Assembly (NCBI RefSeq): GCF_900163965.1
Contig: NZ_FULE01000027.1
Span: forward strand, 1 to 64,000
Reading direction: 5' to 3'
DNA from: Vibrio ruber DSM 16370
Lineage (GTDB): Bacteria > Pseudomonadota > Gammaproteobacteria > Enterobacterales > Vibrionaceae
Length of the DNA stretch: 64,000 bases
Position 1 is the first letter of the stretch. Each line of letters opens with the position of its first letter. Both the position numbers and the translations under genes were made by a program. A model generated the notes under the pieces. The model worked only from the letters and a program-made list of their open reading frames with translations. It was not told the origin of the DNA and did not search any database. Below are positions 29,822-38,752 of the stretch, piece after piece.

Positions 29822-30091
29822 CTAGGGGCTGTTGATCTTTCGTGATGTTTTTTGCAGCAATTTGTCGTGCATTTAGTCAAGGCAGGTCATGTGAAGTGTA
29901 GCGATCTACATGAACCATGACCTAACGCTGGATAAATGAGCGACAAATGCTGCCCAGAGGGTTCATCTGAACGTGTCTTGCTCTTTGTTGCGGGTCATTT
30001 GCTTAGGATAGCTAAGCGGCATGCCCCGCGCCGCGATCAATACCCGTTCAGATTGAACAAAATTCAACCACGAAAGGTCAACAACCCCTAG
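29822..30091. mobile_element. MITE-like element with CTAG flanks and two compound hairpins
   Basis: A 262-bp body (29826-30087) bounded by 19-bp imperfect terminal inverted repeats: left GGGCTGTTGATCTTTCGTG (29826-29844), right, read inward, GGGTTGTTGACCTTTCGTG (30087-30069), 17 of 19 identical. Each end is flanked by CTAG, consistent with a 4-bp YTAR target duplication as made by IS5-group transposases. It contains no open frame. Inside are two long imperfect hairpins: 29854-29953 (GCAGCA...TGCTGC outer arm, AGGTCATG/CATGACCT and TGTAG/CTACA inside) and 29961-30058 (GTTCATCTGAACG outer arm, GCTTAG/CTAAGC inside). It is non-autonomous and probably present elsewhere in the genome. Confidence 0.8.
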
Positions 30092-30292
30092 GTAAAAGTT
30101 CCGAATATTGCTGTGCTTTTGTTGCTTTGTTGAAGGGATAGTACAGTTTTTAATGATGTTTTAGTTCAATATCCTGAATTTGTTATTTTTAATTGTATTT
30201 TGATTTACTTTTTATGGAAAATACAAATGAATCGACTATTCTTTTGTTATAAAAATGTAAAATCATGCTAATTCTTGGTAGAGGAATTGAAT

Positions 30293-30949
30293 ATGATTCA
30301 TCAACATGAGAATACACTGCATATTACTCATCTGAGTGATACGGCGATCCATCAACTGGCACCTTCGTTCCGACAACTCCCTCATACAACCCATGCCGAC
30401 GGGCAATACCGGCTCAGACGTTATTCGGTGGTTCAGTTCGTCGGTGGCAAGGTGGTTGAAGTGGATAAACACGATTTCACGCAATCCAGTCAATATAACC
30501 CGTTTCAGGGGGATATTAAGCGTCAGTTTGAACCCGTGTTGCAAGAAACACTGAAGAGTGAGGGTTTACGGGAGATGTGCGAGTTATTTGTCGAAGCCAA
30601 TGGTTTACCGGACGGACAAATTATCGATATTCATCAAATGCGCATAGCATCGGTGTTCGATGAAACAATGGTGTCCCCGGAAGGGGTTCATCAGGACGGT
30701 TACGACTATATCGCGATGATCGGGATTGATCGTCATAATATTGTCGGCGGAGAACTGATGCTTTATCAGGATAATCATGCCGCTCCGTTTTTCCGTAAGG
30801 TGTTGGAGGATGGTGAAGTGGCGATGGTGGCCGATAGTGCGCTCTGGCATAACGCGACCCCGATCCGTGCGATAGAACATGGTGAAGAAGGGCATATGGA
30901 TGTGTTTGTCCTTACGGCGAAGGATGGTAACCATGAATTTCACGCCTGA
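30293..30949 (+). CDS. 2-oxoglutarate/Fe(II)-dependent dioxygenase family protein
   Basis: 218 residues from ATG 30293 (GAGGAA is 7 bp upstream). The iron triad is visible as H133-x-D135 in EGVHQDGYDYIAMIGID and H186 in SALWHNATPIR, with R192 a likely 2-oxoglutarate ligand. The HQDG context and overall length fit the 2OG-Fe dioxygenase family (PF10014), whose characterised members hydroxylate free amino acids such as isoleucine. The substrate here is unknown. Its last 17 bp overlap the start of a PLP enzyme gene, so the two are translated together and probably act in one pathway. Confidence 0.82.
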   Translation: MIHQHENTLHITHLSDTAIHQLAPSFRQLPHTTHADGQYRLRRYSVVQFVGGKVVEVDKHDFTQSSQYNPFQGDIKRQFEPVLQETLKSEGLREMCELFVEANGLPDGQIIDIHQMRIASVFDETMVSPEGVHQDGYDYIAMIGIDRHNIVGGELMLYQDNHAAPFFRKVLEDGEVAMVADSALWHNATPIRAIEHGEEGHMDVFVLTAKDGNHEFHA

Positions 30950-32162
30950 GGCTGCCCGCCAGCAATTTCCGGTATTCCGGCAGGATGAATCAGCATTACC
31001 GCTGTTCTTTGACGGGCCGGGCGGAAGCCAAGTCCCGGCGATTGTCGGAGAGCAAATCACACAGTATCTTTCCGGCGGGACTGCAAATGTGGGCGGGTAT
31101 TACCCGACGAGTTTTCACACCAGTCGGCTGGTGACGCAGGCGAGAGAAGCGGGTCAGGCATTGCTGAATGCCCCGGCACCGGAGAATATTGTGTTCGGGG
31201 CAAATATGACCACGCTGACGTTCCATCTGAGCCGGATTATCAGTCGCGAATGGCAAAGTGGGGATGAAGTGATTGTCACTGAGCTGGATCATTATGCCAA
31301 TGTGTCGAGCTGGCAGCAGGCAGCCACTGACCGAGGAGCCGTGATCCGTCAGGCCCGGGTGGATGAGAATCAATGTTCACTGGATGTTGAGCATCTCCTC
31401 TCTCTCATCGGTGAACGAACGCGGCTGGTGGCCGTGACCTATGCGTCGAATACCACGGGAGCGATTGTTGATATCCGGCGCATCATCGAAGCTGCGCATC
31501 GGGTCGGGGCATTGGTCTATGTTGATGCGGTTCATTTTGCCCCGCATCAGTTAATTGATGTTCAGGCATTGGATTGTGATTTCCTTGTCTGTTCCGCGTA
31601 TAAATTTTATGGTCCCCATATCGGTATTTTGTACATTGCGCCACGCTGGCTGGCGCATTTTATGCCATATAAAGTTGAGCCGGCGCCAAATGCCGGCCCG
31701 GGGCGTTATGAAACGGGGACACTGAATTTTGAAGGTTTGGCTGGTGTGATCGGTGCCATTGAATATCTTGCTCAATGGGGCAACGCGGAGGACTCACTTA
31801 GAATGAGGCTGGCTGAGAGCTTCACACAGTATCAACAGCATGAGCAACGGTTAGCTGCGTTGTTCTTATCACTGACAGATACGTTGACTTCAGCACAGTT
31901 GTACGGCGCTGATGTCGCTGACAGTGCGGTAAGAACCCCGACGTTTGCGCTGCGTTTTGCACATCATACCCCGGCGGTAATTGCCAAAGCTTTGGGAGAG
32001 CAGAATATTTGTGTCTGGCATGGCCACTTTTATGCTTTGGGGTTGGTGCGACGCTTAGGACTTGAAAGTCATGGTGTGCTGCGTATCGGAATGATGCACT
32101 ACAACACTGAAGCGGAAATTCATCATTTATTTGAACATTTGCGTCGTCTGGAAGAAGCTTAA
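30933..32162 (+). CDS. Cysteine desulfurase-like class V aminotransferase family protein
   Basis: 409 residues from ATG 30933 (AAGGA nearby, overlapping the dioxygenase gene). PLP fold type I, class V: N-terminal FFDGPGGSQVP, E117-L-D-H120 stacking histidine, VDAVHFAPH with D198, and the Schiff-base lysine K224 in CSAYKFYGPHIG. It fits the cysteine desulfurase-like family TIGR01976. In true group II desulfurases the segment RTGHHC carries the catalytic cysteine; the matching stretch here is WHGHFYAL, with tyrosine in that place, so it is unlikely to be a cysteine desulfurase. It may instead eliminate or transaminate an amino acid made by the adjacent dioxygenase; that is inference. Confidence 0.8.
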   Translation: MNFTPEAARQQFPVFRQDESALPLFFDGPGGSQVPAIVGEQITQYLSGGTANVGGYYPTSFHTSRLVTQAREAGQALLNAPAPENIVFGANMTTLTFHLSRIISREWQSGDEVIVTELDHYANVSSWQQAATDRGAVIRQARVDENQCSLDVEHLLSLIGERTRLVAVTYASNTTGAIVDIRRIIEAAHRVGALVYVDAVHFAPHQLIDVQALDCDFLVCSAYKFYGPHIGILYIAPRWLAHFMPYKVEPAPNAGPGRYETGTLNFEGLAGVIGAIEYLAQWGNAEDSLRMRLAESFTQYQQHEQRLAALFLSLTDTLTSAQLYGADVADSAVRTPTFALRFAHHTPAVIAKALGEQNICVWHGHFYALGLVRRLGLESHGVLRIGMMHYNTEAEIHHLFEHLRRLEEA

Positions 32163-32197
32163 TTGCAGTGATCGGGATAAGGGATAAGTGGGCGAAT

Positions 32198-32246
32198 ATG
32201 ATGTGTGGAACATGATTGTTCTCACACATCATATACCACACATCAT
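32198..32246. repeat. Inverted and direct repeat between PLP gene and DUF2797 gene
   Basis: ATGATGTGTGG (32198-32208) is repeated in inverse orientation as CCACACATCAT (32236-32246), and CACACATCAT also occurs at 32223-32232, so two alternative hairpins can form. There is no T tract. It lies between convergent genes and could still mark a transcript end. Confidence 0.5.
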
Positions 32247-32296
32247 CGTGGTAATATTAATGCTACCCGGTGAGTTCTCTAACTATCGAGGTGGTT

Positions 32297-33133
32297 TCAA
32301 TTGGACTCAAGCGGTTGAAATTCAACTTCATATGATGTGAATTTACGAATGTTAATCACCCCGGTATCCAGAATCAGATACTGTCCTTTAATCCCCTGTA
32401 AGAGGCCGGATACTTGGGGATTTTTATCAAAATTGTGTGACACGATTTTGGTCGGGTGTTGTTGCACCGGGAACTGGATATCAGTGATGTCCGGATTGAC
32501 CGCTGTGACGGCATCTTCTCCGTATGTTTGACGGATGGTTGCAATCGTCTCCTCAACTAATGGGCGCAGTTTTTCTGCCTGTTCATGAAGCGCAAGCGGA
32601 TCTTGATCTTCTTTTAATAAGGTGCGCCAGTTGGTTTTATCGGCAATATGCTGCGCCAATTCGACTTCGATTAAGCCGGAAATATAACGATTCTTCACTT
32701 TGAAAATCGGTAATCCTTGTGTCGCCCCTTGATCGATCCAGCGGGTCGGAATCTGAGAATGACGGGTAATACCGACTTTGAGACCGGATGTGTTAGATAG
32801 ATAGACATAATGGTCGGTCATACAGTGTGATTGTGCCCATTCCGGTTCCCGGCAGGTCCCTTGCTCATAGTGACAGGTTTCCGGCTTCATAATACACATA
32901 TCGCAACTGGCTAACTTCTGCATACAGACATAGCAATGCCCCTGCGCGTAACTTTTTTTCGTGCGTTTGCCGCAATGACAGCAATATATATTGCCGGTAT
33001 AGGTGAGGGATAGTGAGCGACCGATCAGTGGATTTAAGGCGACTTCCGTTTCTCCGACCGGGAGAAAATACTCGGTGCTTGGGTTGAGGGTCGCACGTAG
33101 TTTACTGAGGGTTCCCTTGATGACTGAAGACAT
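32297..33133 (-). CDS. DUF2797 domain-containing protein
   Basis: 278 residues. The N-terminal third carries two cysteine pairs in a zinc-ribbon-like array (YCCHCGKRTKKSYAQGHC, then CYVCMQKLASCDMCIMKPETC, with histidine nearby), followed by QSHCMTDHYVYLSNTSGLKVGITR, a segment reminiscent of a GIY-YIG-type strand (YVYLSNTSGLKVGIT). These match what I recall of DUF2797. A DNA- or RNA-binding role is possible but unproven. It is convergent with the PLP gene and followed upstream by sanA on the same strand. Confidence 0.85.
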   Translation of the reverse strand: MSSVIKGTLSKLRATLNPSTEYFLPVGETEVALNPLIGRSLSLTYTGNIYCCHCGKRTKKSYAQGHCYVCMQKLASCDMCIMKPETCHYEQGTCREPEWAQSHCMTDHYVYLSNTSGLKVGITRHSQIPTRWIDQGATQGLPIFKVKNRYISGLIEVELAQHIADKTNWRTLLKEDQDPLALHEQAEKLRPLVEETIATIRQTYGEDAVTAVNPDITDIQFPVQQHPTKIVSHNFDKNPQVSGLLQGIKGQYLILDTGVINIRKFTSYEVEFQPLESN

Positions 33134-33286
33134 GACATTGCTCTTTTTTATGGTTGAAATAAATAATCAATGAAGCGGTTTACAGCAAAACGGGCTGCAG
33201 CTTATTGGACCGCGTGATGTTCCCGTTTTGATGATTGACCGCCATTATCCGCTGATCTTAACAGAATCGGGTCTCTTCTCGCGAGT

Positions 33287-33976
33287 TTACTCAGCGGTGT
33301 GAGGATTTTTTGTATCGGCAGAGGGGCTTTCAGATATTTGTGCCGGTGCATCATCGGAGAAAATCGGCTCTTTAGGACCAAGGAACTTCGGTTTGGCATC
33401 GATGATAAACAGATCGAGGATCGCCCGGGCCCGGGCAAAAATCTCACGGATTCTTATTTTGAGATCCGTTCCGTGAGTCGGGCCGGGGACAGCGAAACAA
33501 GCAGCATCAATTTGATGATAGTTGGCGATAAACAGAGCCCGTTCACAATGGAAACGTTGCGTAATAATCAGAAAATGATTGGTATCAAAGATCTTTTTAG
33601 CGCGGACAATCGAATCGAGCGTTCTGAACCCGGCATAGTCTAAAGCGATATCTTGCTCCGGGATACCAGCTTTCATCAGATCACGTTTCATGGTCCATGG
33701 TTCATTGTAGGAACGGTGCGCATTATCACCGCTGAGTAAAAAATGGGTCACTTTGTCTGAACGGTAGAGCTCAATCGCGGCCTCTATACGATGGGTGTAA
33801 TACGCATTGAGGACTCGTCCCAGATATTTACTGGTGCCTAACACCACTGCAACTTGGTAATGCTCAAGATGATCTGTATTGGTGAGTATCTGGTTTTGTG
33901 TTTTCCAACTAATCCAGCGATCGATGGCGTACAGCGACACGGCCAGAATCAGCAGCATGACAAGCAAGCCTTTCAT
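33287..33976 (-). CDS. sanA: SanA/YdcF family envelope protein
   Basis: 229 residues. One N-terminal membrane anchor (MKGLLVMLLILAVSLYAIDRW) followed by a periplasmic DUF218 domain: VAVVLGTSKYLGRVLNAYYTHRIEAAIELY, LLSGDNAHRSYNEPWTMKRDL, DYAGFRTLDSIVRA, LIITQRFHCERALFIA. The spacing fits SanA, which in E. coli supports the permeability barrier (vancomycin exclusion at high temperature). The C-terminal 30 residues are a polar, low-complexity tail. It has the same strand as DUF3392 and DUF2797. Confidence 0.87.
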   Translation of the reverse strand: MKGLLVMLLILAVSLYAIDRWISWKTQNQILTNTDHLEHYQVAVVLGTSKYLGRVLNAYYTHRIEAAIELYRSDKVTHFLLSGDNAHRSYNEPWTMKRDLMKAGIPEQDIALDYAGFRTLDSIVRAKKIFDTNHFLIITQRFHCERALFIANYHQIDAACFAVPGPTHGTDLKIRIREIFARARAILDLFIIDAKPKFLGPKEPIFSDDAPAQISESPSADTKNPHTAE

Positions 33977-34072
33977 TACCTGAAAGCACCAGCGGCATAT
34001 CCTGCTGATATAACCGCTGTCGGTGCAATATTTACTGAAACGAGAGTGGATAACGATATACCTTTTACTGAA

Positions 34073-34396
34073 TTATATTTGCCGGTTTTTTTGGGCCCAG
34101 AGCCCAATACCAACAAAACTGACAATGACAACGACAAACATGGTGCCTCGTTCTAAATGGGCAAGTGTCCGAGCTAAGTCAGGGCTTAGTTTGACGATGA
34201 TAAATCCATAACCGAATGCATTGAGTAATATAAAGGTAAATGTGCGAATGACAAAGTGCTGATTACGCAACATGCGGCGTAATAGCGCATTAATTTCGCC
34301 ACCCAGCATCACCAGCAGGCAGGCAATCAATGCAATGGCAATCTCTTCCAGATAAGGGGCGAGATATTGTCCCGCAGGATTGAAAAAGTGCAACAT
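34073..34396 (-). CDS. DUF3392 family inner-membrane protein
   Basis: 107 residues with three hydrophobic helices (about 17-37, 48-68, 83-101) and an N-terminal amphipathic stretch MLHFFNPAGQYLAPYLEEIA. The family is small and restricted mainly to vibrios and relatives. Its function is unknown. It sits between sanA and maeA on the same strand, with a terminator separating it from maeA. Confidence 0.85.
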   Translation of the reverse strand: MLHFFNPAGQYLAPYLEEIAIALIACLLVMLGGEINALLRRMLRNQHFVIRTFTFILLNAFGYGFIIVKLSPDLARTLAHLERGTMFVVVIVSFVGIGLWAQKNRQI

Positions 34397-34421
34397 GGTA
34401 TGAATGATCCTTGCAAATAAA

Positions 34422-34442
34422 AAGCCTCTGTAACAGAGGCTT
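34422..34442 (-). terminator. Rho-independent terminator after maeA
   Basis: Perfect 9-bp stem AAGCCTCTG / CAGAGGCTT with a three-base loop; on the minus strand it is followed by TTTATTTG. It is about 30 bp beyond the maeA stop. Confidence 0.85.
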
Positions 34443-34472
34443 ATTTTATCATATTGATATCGTTAACTGTTT

Positions 34473-36161
34473 TTAGAATGCAACTCGCTTATAACGACGA
34501 TAAACCGGTTGCCAGAAGTTACGCTCGATTGCTTGCTCCAGTGCTTCCGGTGTAATTGCATCAGCAACGCCTTGTTCAATGGCTTTTTTCGCGACCGCCA
34601 TTGCAATTTTCTTCGAAACAGAGTGAATTGCTTCCAAAGGTGGCAGGAGTGAACCGTGACCATTGATGGCCAGTGGTGAACATTCAGCCAATGCCCGGCT
34701 TGATTCCATCAGCATTTCCTTGGTGACACGTTTTGCATTGGCTGCCAGTACACCAAGCCCGATGCCGGGGAAAATATAACTATTGTTACACTGAGCAATC
34801 GGATAGAGCTTGTCGCCTAACATGACCGGTTCAAACGGGCTACCGGTTGCAACCAGCGCTTCGCCGTTTGTCCATGCGATCAAATCGCTTGGCAAAGCTT
34901 CCACCCGGCTTGTCGGGTTAGATAACGGGAAGATAATCGGACGCGGACAGTGTTGGTGCATTTCGCGGATGATTTCTTCGCTGAAGAGTCCCGGAGCACC
35001 GGATACACCGATCAACACGGTTGGCTTGGCTTCGCGAACCACATCGTGCAGTGAGAACCCTGTTCCTTCTGCTTCCCAATCTTGGGTATTGGATTTTTTC
35101 TGAACCAGACGTTGTTGGAAATCCAGCAGGTTTGGCATACCTTCTTGAAGTAATCCCCAACGGTCAACCATATAGACCTGTGAGCGCGCTTGCTGATCGG
35201 AAATACCTTCTGAAACCATCTGAGCAATAATTGCTTCGGCAATCCCGCATCCAGCGGATCCGGCACCTAAGAAGGTGATTCGCTGTTCTGAAAGTTTGCT
35301 GCCCGCAGCTTTACATGCAGCCAGTAAAGAACCGACGGTAATTGCGGCCGTCCCCTGAATATCATCGTTAAAACAGCAAATCCGGTCTTTGTAACGCTCA
35401 AGCAGTGGCATGGCATTTTTCTGGGCGAAGTCTTCAAACTGAACCAGTGCATCCGGCCAGCGGCGTTGTACGGCTTGGATGAACTCTTCAACGAAAGCAT
35501 CGTATTCAGCGCCGGTAATTCGCGGATGACGCCAGCCCATATACATTGGGTCTGCCAGTCGTTGGGGATTATTGGTACCGACATCCAACACGATCGGCAG
35601 GGTATAAGCCGGGCTAATGCCACCACAGGCGGTATACAGAGCCAGTTTTCCGATTGGAATACCCATACCGCCGATCCCCTGATCGCCCAGACCAAGAATG
35701 CGCTCACCGTCGGTTACGACGATGACTTTGACGTGATGGTTAGAAGCATTATTGAGGATGTCATCAATTTGATTGCGGTTCGGATAGGAAATAAATAATC
35801 CCCGACCACGGCGATAAATATTAGAGAAGTTTTCACATGCTGCACCGACAGTCGGTGTATAGATGATCGGCATCATCTCGGTGATGTGATTCTGAACCAG
35901 CCGGTAGAAGAGTGTCTCGTTGGTATCTTGTATATTACGAAGATAGATGTGCTTATCCATGTCATTATCGAAATTACAATATTGCTGATACGCACGGACA
36001 ACTTGTTCCTGAATGGTTTCCGTTGCTTCGGGAAGCAGACCGGCAAGGTTAAATGAGCTTCTTTCTTCTGCGGTAAAAGCTGCACCTTTGTTGAGCAGTG
36101 GTGTACTGAGAAGCATGGAGCCCGCATGGGAGATATATAAAGGGCGTTTGTCGTTGTTCAT
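34473..36161 (-). CDS. maeA: NAD-dependent malic enzyme
   Basis: 562 residues from ATG 36161 (the frame opens 15 codons earlier, but [20 protein letters not shown] is the family start). It oxidatively decarboxylates malate to pyruvate. Visible are the active-site region [19 protein letters not shown], the metal/substrate motif [44 protein letters not shown], and the NAD fold [13 protein letters not shown]. It is monocistronic, divergent from the small gene at 36532, and controlled from the AT-rich 370-bp interval between them. Confidence 0.97.
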   Translation of the reverse strand: MNNDKRPLYISHAGSMLLSTPLLNKGAAFTAEERSSFNLAGLLPEATETIQEQVVRAYQQYCNFDNDMDKHIYLRNIQDTNETLFYRLVQNHITEMMPIIYTPTVGAACENFSNIYRRGRGLFISYPNRNQIDDILNNASNHHVKVIVVTDGERILGLGDQGIGGMGIPIGKLALYTACGGISPAYTLPIVLDVGTNNPQRLADPMYMGWRHPRITGAEYDAFVEEFIQAVQRRWPDALVQFEDFAQKNAMPLLERYKDRICCFNDDIQGTAAITVGSLLAACKAAGSKLSEQRITFLGAGSAGCGIAEAIIAQMVSEGISDQQARSQVYMVDRWGLLQEGMPNLLDFQQRLVQKKSNTQDWEAEGTGFSLHDVVREAKPTVLIGVSGAPGLFSEEIIREMHQHCPRPIIFPLSNPTSRVEALPSDLIAWTNGEALVATGSPFEPVMLGDKLYPIAQCNNSYIFPGIGLGVLAANAKRVTKEMLMESSRALAECSPLAINGHGSLLPPLEAIHSVSKKIAMAVAKKAIEQGVADAITPEALEQAIERNFWQPVYRRYKRVAF

Positions 36162-36531
36162 TGTATGCCTATATTTTGTAGGATGATGAAGGGGGAACCG
36201 GAGCAAATTTTACGGATACTCCTGTCGGTTGTAAATAGAGGCAATTTGACGTTTCCCTCATTCTCGCAGGTTAATTGTCGGATTTTTTGAAGCTGGTTTA
36301 TCAATGTTTGCGTTTTAGTGAATAAACACAAGTTTATTTGTTAAACAAAATATGAATTATTCATATCAGTAAGCTAAATATTTGTTCAACAGTTGTTATT
36401 TATATGCATCTGATAGAGCAATTATATATATGTTTTCGGTCATAAAATATCGTTTTCTTATATTCTATTGCTATAACCGGATTGTCGGATCATAGTGTGT
36501 CTATGGTGCTGTCACTTTCGTGGGGGACGAA
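36162..36531. other. AT-rich divergent promoter region, maeA / small unknown gene
   Basis: No coding frame. It contains a perfect interrupted palindrome ATATGAAT-T-ATTCATAT (36350-36366) and a TTTGTTAAACAAA palindrome just left of it (36337-36349), either of which could be a regulator site for one of the two divergent genes. Confidence 0.45.
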
Positions 36532-36909
36532 ATGATTCAACCGAGCCGAGTCCGGGGAGTATTTGATTACACCGCATTCCTGGACGCTGCATGTCATAAA
36601 CAATGGACACTGTTTGAAGTCTTTTTTCATATAGAGCATATTGTGCATGATGAAACACCGCAAATGGCTGGTCAGAGATTAGCCCCGGATGAACGTTTGT
36701 GGAAGAAAGCCCTCCAAAATCTGTCATTGGGACGTAGTGATCAAGAAAATCTGATGATCTTGTCAAAGTTAGCAAAAGCGGAAGGTATTAATACGTTACA
36801 AGTGATGATGCCTTATGCCTTAGATACACAACAGCTACATGAGATAGAAAGGCTGGGGTGTCATGCGACTCAGATGACAGAGGCTGACGAACTGTTGATT
36901 GAGTGGTAA
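36532..36909 (+). CDS. Conserved-looking small protein, function unknown
   Basis: 125 residues, acidic, no signal peptide or membrane span. ATG 36532 has GGGGGA about 5-10 bases upstream; the frame opens at 36520. I do not recognise the family. The protein is predicted mostly helical (for example PDERLWKKALQNLSLG, SDQENLMILSKLAKAEG) and ends TEADELLIEW. It is flanked by maeA (divergent) and purC (convergent), and a strong hairpin follows, so it is its own transcription unit. Codon use looks native. Confidence 0.75.
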   Translation: MIQPSRVRGVFDYTAFLDAACHKQWTLFEVFFHIEHIVHDETPQMAGQRLAPDERLWKKALQNLSLGRSDQENLMILSKLAKAEGINTLQVMMPYALDTQQLHEIERLGCHATQMTEADELLIEW

Positions 36910-36927
36910 AAGCAAACCGTAATTTGA

Positions 36928-36960
36928 ATCCGCTCATCGTCAGTGTCGCGATGAGCGGAT
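36928..36960. terminator. Hairpin between small unknown gene and purC
   Basis: Perfect 12-bp stem ATCCGCTCATCG / CGATGAGCGGAT with a nine-base loop between convergent genes. No T run on the + strand, so its strength is uncertain. Confidence 0.6.
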
Positions 36961-36982
36961 AAGATTATTGTTCAGCCGGGCA

Positions 36983-38092
36983 TTATGAATGCTGAATCAG
37001 GCCATATTCACGGTCAAGTATTTCAATAATTTCTTGTTTGGGGTTGTCACTCAGGTGAATCGGCTGACCCGTAATCTTCTCGGCAATACCGGTATAAGTT
37101 TCAGATACGTCCAGTAATGCTTTTAATGGTAAGGCATTATCTCTGGCGAGAGCTTCTCGTTCAGGCATCCGCGTCTTGTTGAGCAAAATATCCGGGTCAG
37201 GGAAGTAGTTCAGCAAAAATTGACGGAAGCCTTCTTTTGAATTTTCGACAATATTGCCGGCCACATATTGCTGAGCATCCCAGATTCTTGAGGAATCCGG
37301 TGTACCGACTTCATCCATATAAATGAGTTTATCTTGCCCCTGAGCATCGGTGACATAACCAAATTCAAATTTGGTATCAACGAAGATCTGATCGATATCC
37401 GCAAGCGCCTGACTGATCACATCAAAGCCTTCTTTGAGTAACTTCTCATATAAATCGATATCAGCCGGACGACGGAAGTTAAATGCAGCGTAGTTTGCTT
37501 CGATATCTTGGCGGCTGATATTGACATCATCGGCCTCTGGCACACCGGGAATCCCTTTGAGAATACCTTTGGTCGATGGCGTGATCAGCATCTCAGGCAG
37601 TTGCTTATCTTTTTCTAACCCTTCGGGAAGCTGAATCCCACAAAACTCCCGCTCACCTTTTTCATAGGCTCGCCACATTGAACCGGTAATGTAGTTGCGA
37701 CAGATTGCTTCAATTTTAATTGGAGTGGCTTTTTGAACGATCCAGACGAACGGATGGGGAATATCAAGGATATGACTGTCTGCCAGACCCTGTTGACGAA
37801 ACAGTTCGAACCAGTGATTGGAAATTGCGTTCAGTGCGGCGCCTTTTCCCGGAACCCCGGCAACATCACCTTCAGCGTGCCAGATACAATCAAAAGCAGA
37901 GATGCGGTCACTAATCACCATAATCGCCAGCGGGGCATCCGCTGCGACGTTGTAACCTTTTTGTTGAATCAGGCGGCGGCTATCTTCTTCAGTTAACCAG
38001 TAAACGGAACGCACTTTTCCACTGTGAACGGGTTTACTGGTGCGAATGGGGAGGTCGTCATTGACGGCGAGAATTTGATCGGCGAGGCTCAT
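36983..38092 (-). CDS. purC: Phosphoribosylaminoimidazole-succinocarboxamide synthase (long Vibrio type)
   Basis: 369 residues, the length of the Vibrio/eukaryote-like SAICAR synthase rather than the short 237-residue E. coli form. Family segments: [76 protein letters not shown]. It converts CAIR and aspartate to SAICAR in purine synthesis, with ATP. A perfect PurR operator lies about 135 bp upstream of the start, so repression by PurR with hypoxanthine or guanine is expected. Confidence 0.97.
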   Translation of the reverse strand: MSLADQILAVNDDLPIRTSKPVHSGKVRSVYWLTEEDSRRLIQQKGYNVAADAPLAIMVISDRISAFDCIWHAEGDVAGVPGKGAALNAISNHWFELFRQQGLADSHILDIPHPFVWIVQKATPIKIEAICRNYITGSMWRAYEKGEREFCGIQLPEGLEKDKQLPEMLITPSTKGILKGIPGVPEADDVNISRQDIEANYAAFNFRRPADIDLYEKLLKEGFDVISQALADIDQIFVDTKFEFGYVTDAQGQDKLIYMDEVGTPDSSRIWDAQQYVAGNIVENSKEGFRQFLLNYFPDPDILLNKTRMPEREALARDNALPLKALLDVSETYTGIAEKITGQPIHLSDNPKQEIIEILDREYGLIQHS

Positions 38093-38224
38093 TCAGACAT
38101 TCCTATCTAAAAAGTAATCGGTTCAACTGACAGATACCCGTTAACCAGACACAAAGTGAAGTCATCACGGGATATCCGATTTCTGAGCGCATCATACCAG
38201 AACTATTTTTCACTGCCAGAGAAA

Positions 38225-38240
38225 AAGCAAACGTTTGCTT
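38225..38240. promoter_or_regulatory. PurR operator of purC
   Basis: AAGCAAACGTTTGCTT is a perfect 16-bp palindrome that fits the PurR consensus. It lies about 135 bp upstream of the purC start, where the promoter is expected. Confidence 0.8.
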
Positions 38241-38243
38241 TAA

Positions 38244-38282
38244 GGGGGATATTTTTCCGCGGTCGCAGTTCAAAAATCCCCC
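38244..38282 (-). terminator. Inverted repeat after sulA, possible weak terminator
   Basis: GGGGGAT-TTTT and AAAAATATCCCCC arms (one bulge) around a 16-nt loop containing CCGCGG. On the minus strand it lies about 60 bp past the sulA stop, directly before the PurR box. It is followed by TTAAAGC, so termination may be inefficient. Confidence 0.4.
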
Positions 38283-38331
38283 AAGTCTGAAAGAAATAGT
38301 GAGCGTCGTATAGGTTGGTGTACGGTGTTTC

Positions 38332-38345
38332 TCAACAGCCCCTAG
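38332..38345. repeat. Orphan match to the MITE end, overlapping the sulA stop
   Basis: TCAACAGCCCCTAG is identical over 14 bp to the left terminus (with its CTAG) of the MITE at 29822, in inverse orientation. The CTAG contains the sulA stop codon. No partner end or internal MITE sequence is found nearby, so this is either a decayed insertion or chance. Confidence 0.4.
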
Positions 38346-38752
38346 TGATAGTGACGGTTGGACTCTGCCACAAAGAAAACCTCACAGTGATATTGTTGCC
38401 CCAGTTGGATGAGTCGTGTTTGTGCTTGTTCCGTAAGCTGTTGCGAAGCGACGATGGCACAGGCATTGCCCGATAGAATCGCTTTGCGGATTACATGATA
38501 TTCATCCATTGTCCGTGAGGGTCTCAGTTGCACGACTTGATGGCTCGGAATCTTATATGAGTCAAGGGCGCGCAGATCAGGCCGGTAGGATTCAGAGGTA
38601 ACCAGAATCCACTGTGGCAGTCGAGAGAGTTGCGCCAAACGATCATAAAGCGAGCTTTCCATGACACAGTGCCGGGTCGCACCTTTGGGTGTATGACGAC
38701 CGACATAGTGGGGGGCTCCGGATGAGTTCATAAAATCATTCAACAAACGCAT
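38342..38752 (-). CDS. sulA: SulA-like SOS cell division inhibitor
   Basis: 136 residues. The middle and C-terminal parts resemble SulA (the ATPase-like fold that binds FtsZ): LPQWILVTSESYRPDLRALDSYKI and VVQLRPSRTMDEYHVIRKAILSGNACAIVAS. The clinching evidence is the perfect LexA box just upstream (38774-38789). SulA halts septation during DNA damage by sequestering FtsZ, and is removed by Lon. It is shorter than the 169-residue E. coli protein. The stop codon lies inside a 14-bp match to a MITE end. Confidence 0.8.
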   Translation of the reverse strand: MRLLNDFMNSSGAPHYVGRHTPKGATRHCVMESSLYDRLAQLSRLPQWILVTSESYRPDLRALDSYKIPSHQVVQLRPSRTMDEYHVIRKAILSGNACAIVASQQLTEQAQTRLIQLGQQYHCEVFFVAESNRHYH

